Below, piece by piece: positions 4,953 through 5,815 of a DNA stretch of 5,815 bases. The notes beneath the pieces were generated by a model, which had not been told where the DNA came from, did no database searches, and saw nothing but the letters and a program-made list of their open reading frames with translations. Made by a program: the position numbers and the translations under genes. Origin of the DNA: Acidobacteriota bacterium (GTDB taxonomy: Bacteria > Acidobacteriota > Terriglobia > Acidiferrales > UBA7541); contig QHYO01000091.1 of assembly GCA_003224135.1 (NCBI GenBank), forward strand, positions 1 through 5,815, written 5' to 3'. Numbering within the stretch: position 1 is the first letter of the stretch; every line of letters begins with the position of its first letter.

Positions 4953-5815
4953 AAGTGCTGACACTTGCGATCGATTCGACCGCTGTAACTCCATTCTCTG
5001 CTCATAACCTTGCCGCCACGGATGATCCTGTGCGGACTTACTCCCTACCTCCTTAGTCGACTCGCGGCGCGGCTCACGTGGCGCGGTCGGCTCTACTCGA
5101 GGTCGGACCACCAGATCTTCGTACTCCATTCGTTTCCCGCGGTAACGTACCTCCACCGCGCCATCCTCCCACTCACACACCAGCGCCTTGGCTTGCGTCG
5201 GCCCATAGCGCTTATTCTGCGGCTTGAGTTGCAGAAAATGTCCCCGGTACTGCACCACCCAATCGTTGCTGATCCATCGTTCCGTCTCTAACCGGAAAAC
5301 CTCTCTCAGCTTCGCTGCGCTCGGTGCCCGAACGTGATAGTTCTCCGCTCGTGCCGCGGCTCGCACAAATCGCCGATTGTGTTCCGCAAGATATTCCGCT
5401 TCCAAATATTCATTCGCAGCTTCGTAGCTCGCTATCCCCTGGCGACGCAGTTTCTTCACCAGGCGATCTTGATGTACACCGTTGTTGCGCTCCACCCGCC
5501 CTTTCGCTTGCGGAGAACTGGCTGCGATAATGCGAATCTCCAAACGCTCGCACATGCGCCCAAAATGCGTCGTGGGCGCTTTCCCCTGCAAACGCTCCCT
5601 TTCCGTCGGCTGCCGCTTATAAACGTTCTTCCAATCGGTATACAACGCTCGCGGTACCCTATACTTCCCGATCCAGCATCGCAGCACTCCTACCGCCGCC
5701 CAGATCGTTTCTTGCTCCCCCAGCCGACAGCACGTCGTCGTCGTGGCATCATCCACCATATTCATCAGACATCCGCGTGGTCCCCGCTCCTCAAACCACG
5801 CATGGAAACTCCCAT
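4923..5815 (-). CDS. ISNCY family transposase, DDE integrase core (N-terminal part outside window)
   Basis: The frame is open to the right edge, so only the C-terminal 297 codons are visible. An internal Met at 5765 is not the start: the preceding codons read GSFHAWFEERGPRGCL, the stretch that directly follows the first catalytic Asp in this family. That Asp codon is cut by the window edge. The second Asp is in LYTDWKNVY and the catalytic Glu in SPQAKGRVERNNG, with 47 residues between them. EYLAEHNRRF then marks the end of the integrase core. The tail from about PQNKRYGP onward, with CEWEDGAVEVRYRGKRM, is the basic/beta C-terminal region of the family. The enzyme cuts and joins the ends of its own element. 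No internal stop or frameshift appears, so this part looks intact. The N-terminal helix-turn-helix region would lie off-window. The stop codon is inside a large hairpin at 4872-4952. Confidence 0.9.
   Translation of the reverse strand, partial: GSFHAWFEERGPRGCLMNMVDDATTTTCCRLGEQETIWAAVGVLRCWIGKYRVPRALYTDWKNVYKRQPTERERLQGKAPTTHFGRMCERLEIRIIAASSPQAKGRVERNNGVHQDRLVKKLRRQGIASYEAANEYLEAEYLAEHNRRFVRAAARAENYHVRAPSAAKLREVFRLETERWISNDWVVQYRGHFLQLKPQNKRYGPTQAKALVCEWEDGAVEVRYRGKRMEYEDLVVRPRVEPTAPREPRRESTKEVGSKSAQDHPWRQGYEQRMELQRSNRSQVSALLGVSASASS

Larger units (their letters stand above)
4798..5815 (-). mobile_element. ISNCY-type insertion sequence, one end (continues beyond window)
   Basis: The element consists of a transposase reading on the minus strand plus a terminal segment of about 125 bp. 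The tip is placed near 4798, where TGTCAAACCTCTTTAGAAAT begins just outside the first terminal repeat; the exact base is inferred. Two direct repeats (4805-4822, 4831-4848) and a large hairpin (4872-4952) make up the end. The other end lies beyond the right edge, so neither the inverted terminal repeat nor a target duplication can be checked. The element sits about 115 bp upstream of the ACT gene, and its transposase is transcribed towards that gene. Confidence 0.8.

Overview
The window looks like chromosomal DNA from a soil bacterium of the phylum Acidobacteriota (Terriglobia / Koribacter-like). This rests on family recognition, not a search: a secreted WXXGXW (YXWGXW) repeat protein with an LTPxE-type tail, a stand-alone double-ACT protein and an ISNCY-type transposase are all common there, and base composition is moderately GC-rich throughout.

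Layout from left to right. (1) 1-1293 (+): the 3' part of a metallo-beta-lactamase-fold hydrolase with an alkylsulfatase-like helical C-terminal domain; its frame is still open at the left edge. (2) 1397-2143 (-): a membrane-anchored atypical short-chain dehydrogenase/NmrA-like NAD(P)-binding protein, convergent with gene 1. Just upstream on the same strand (2177-2371) is a small charged ORF whose reading frame extends beyond its only credible start, so it may be damaged. (3) 2457-3010: a gene-poor stretch of about 550 bp between diverging transcription units. It holds an 11-bp perfect inverted repeat, an AT-rich dyad, a weak dyad close to the next gene, and a good Shine-Dalgarno for that gene. 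(4) 3011-3985 (+): the secreted WXXGXW repeat protein, with an atypical last ~30 residues that overlap a hairpin. (5) 3986-4263: a convergent spacer containing an 11-bp inverted repeat and a 39-codon minus-strand ORF with a good ribosome-binding site. (6) 4264-4683 (-): a two-ACT-domain amino-acid-sensing protein. (7) About 4798-5815: one end of an insertion sequence of the ISNCY type, with its transposase (-) running off the right edge, two direct repeats at the tip and a large hairpin over the transposase stop codon.

The genes do not form an obvious pathway. Each looks like an independent housekeeping or accessory locus, and the insertion sequence has landed roughly 115 bp upstream of the ACT gene. 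I see no CRISPR array, tRNA, rRNA, defence island, retron or biosynthetic cluster, and no convincing undescribed system. The points most worth a second look are the architecture of the insertion sequence end, the possibly broken small gene near 2177-2456, the small ORF at 4031-4150, and the doubtful C-terminus of the WXXGXW protein.
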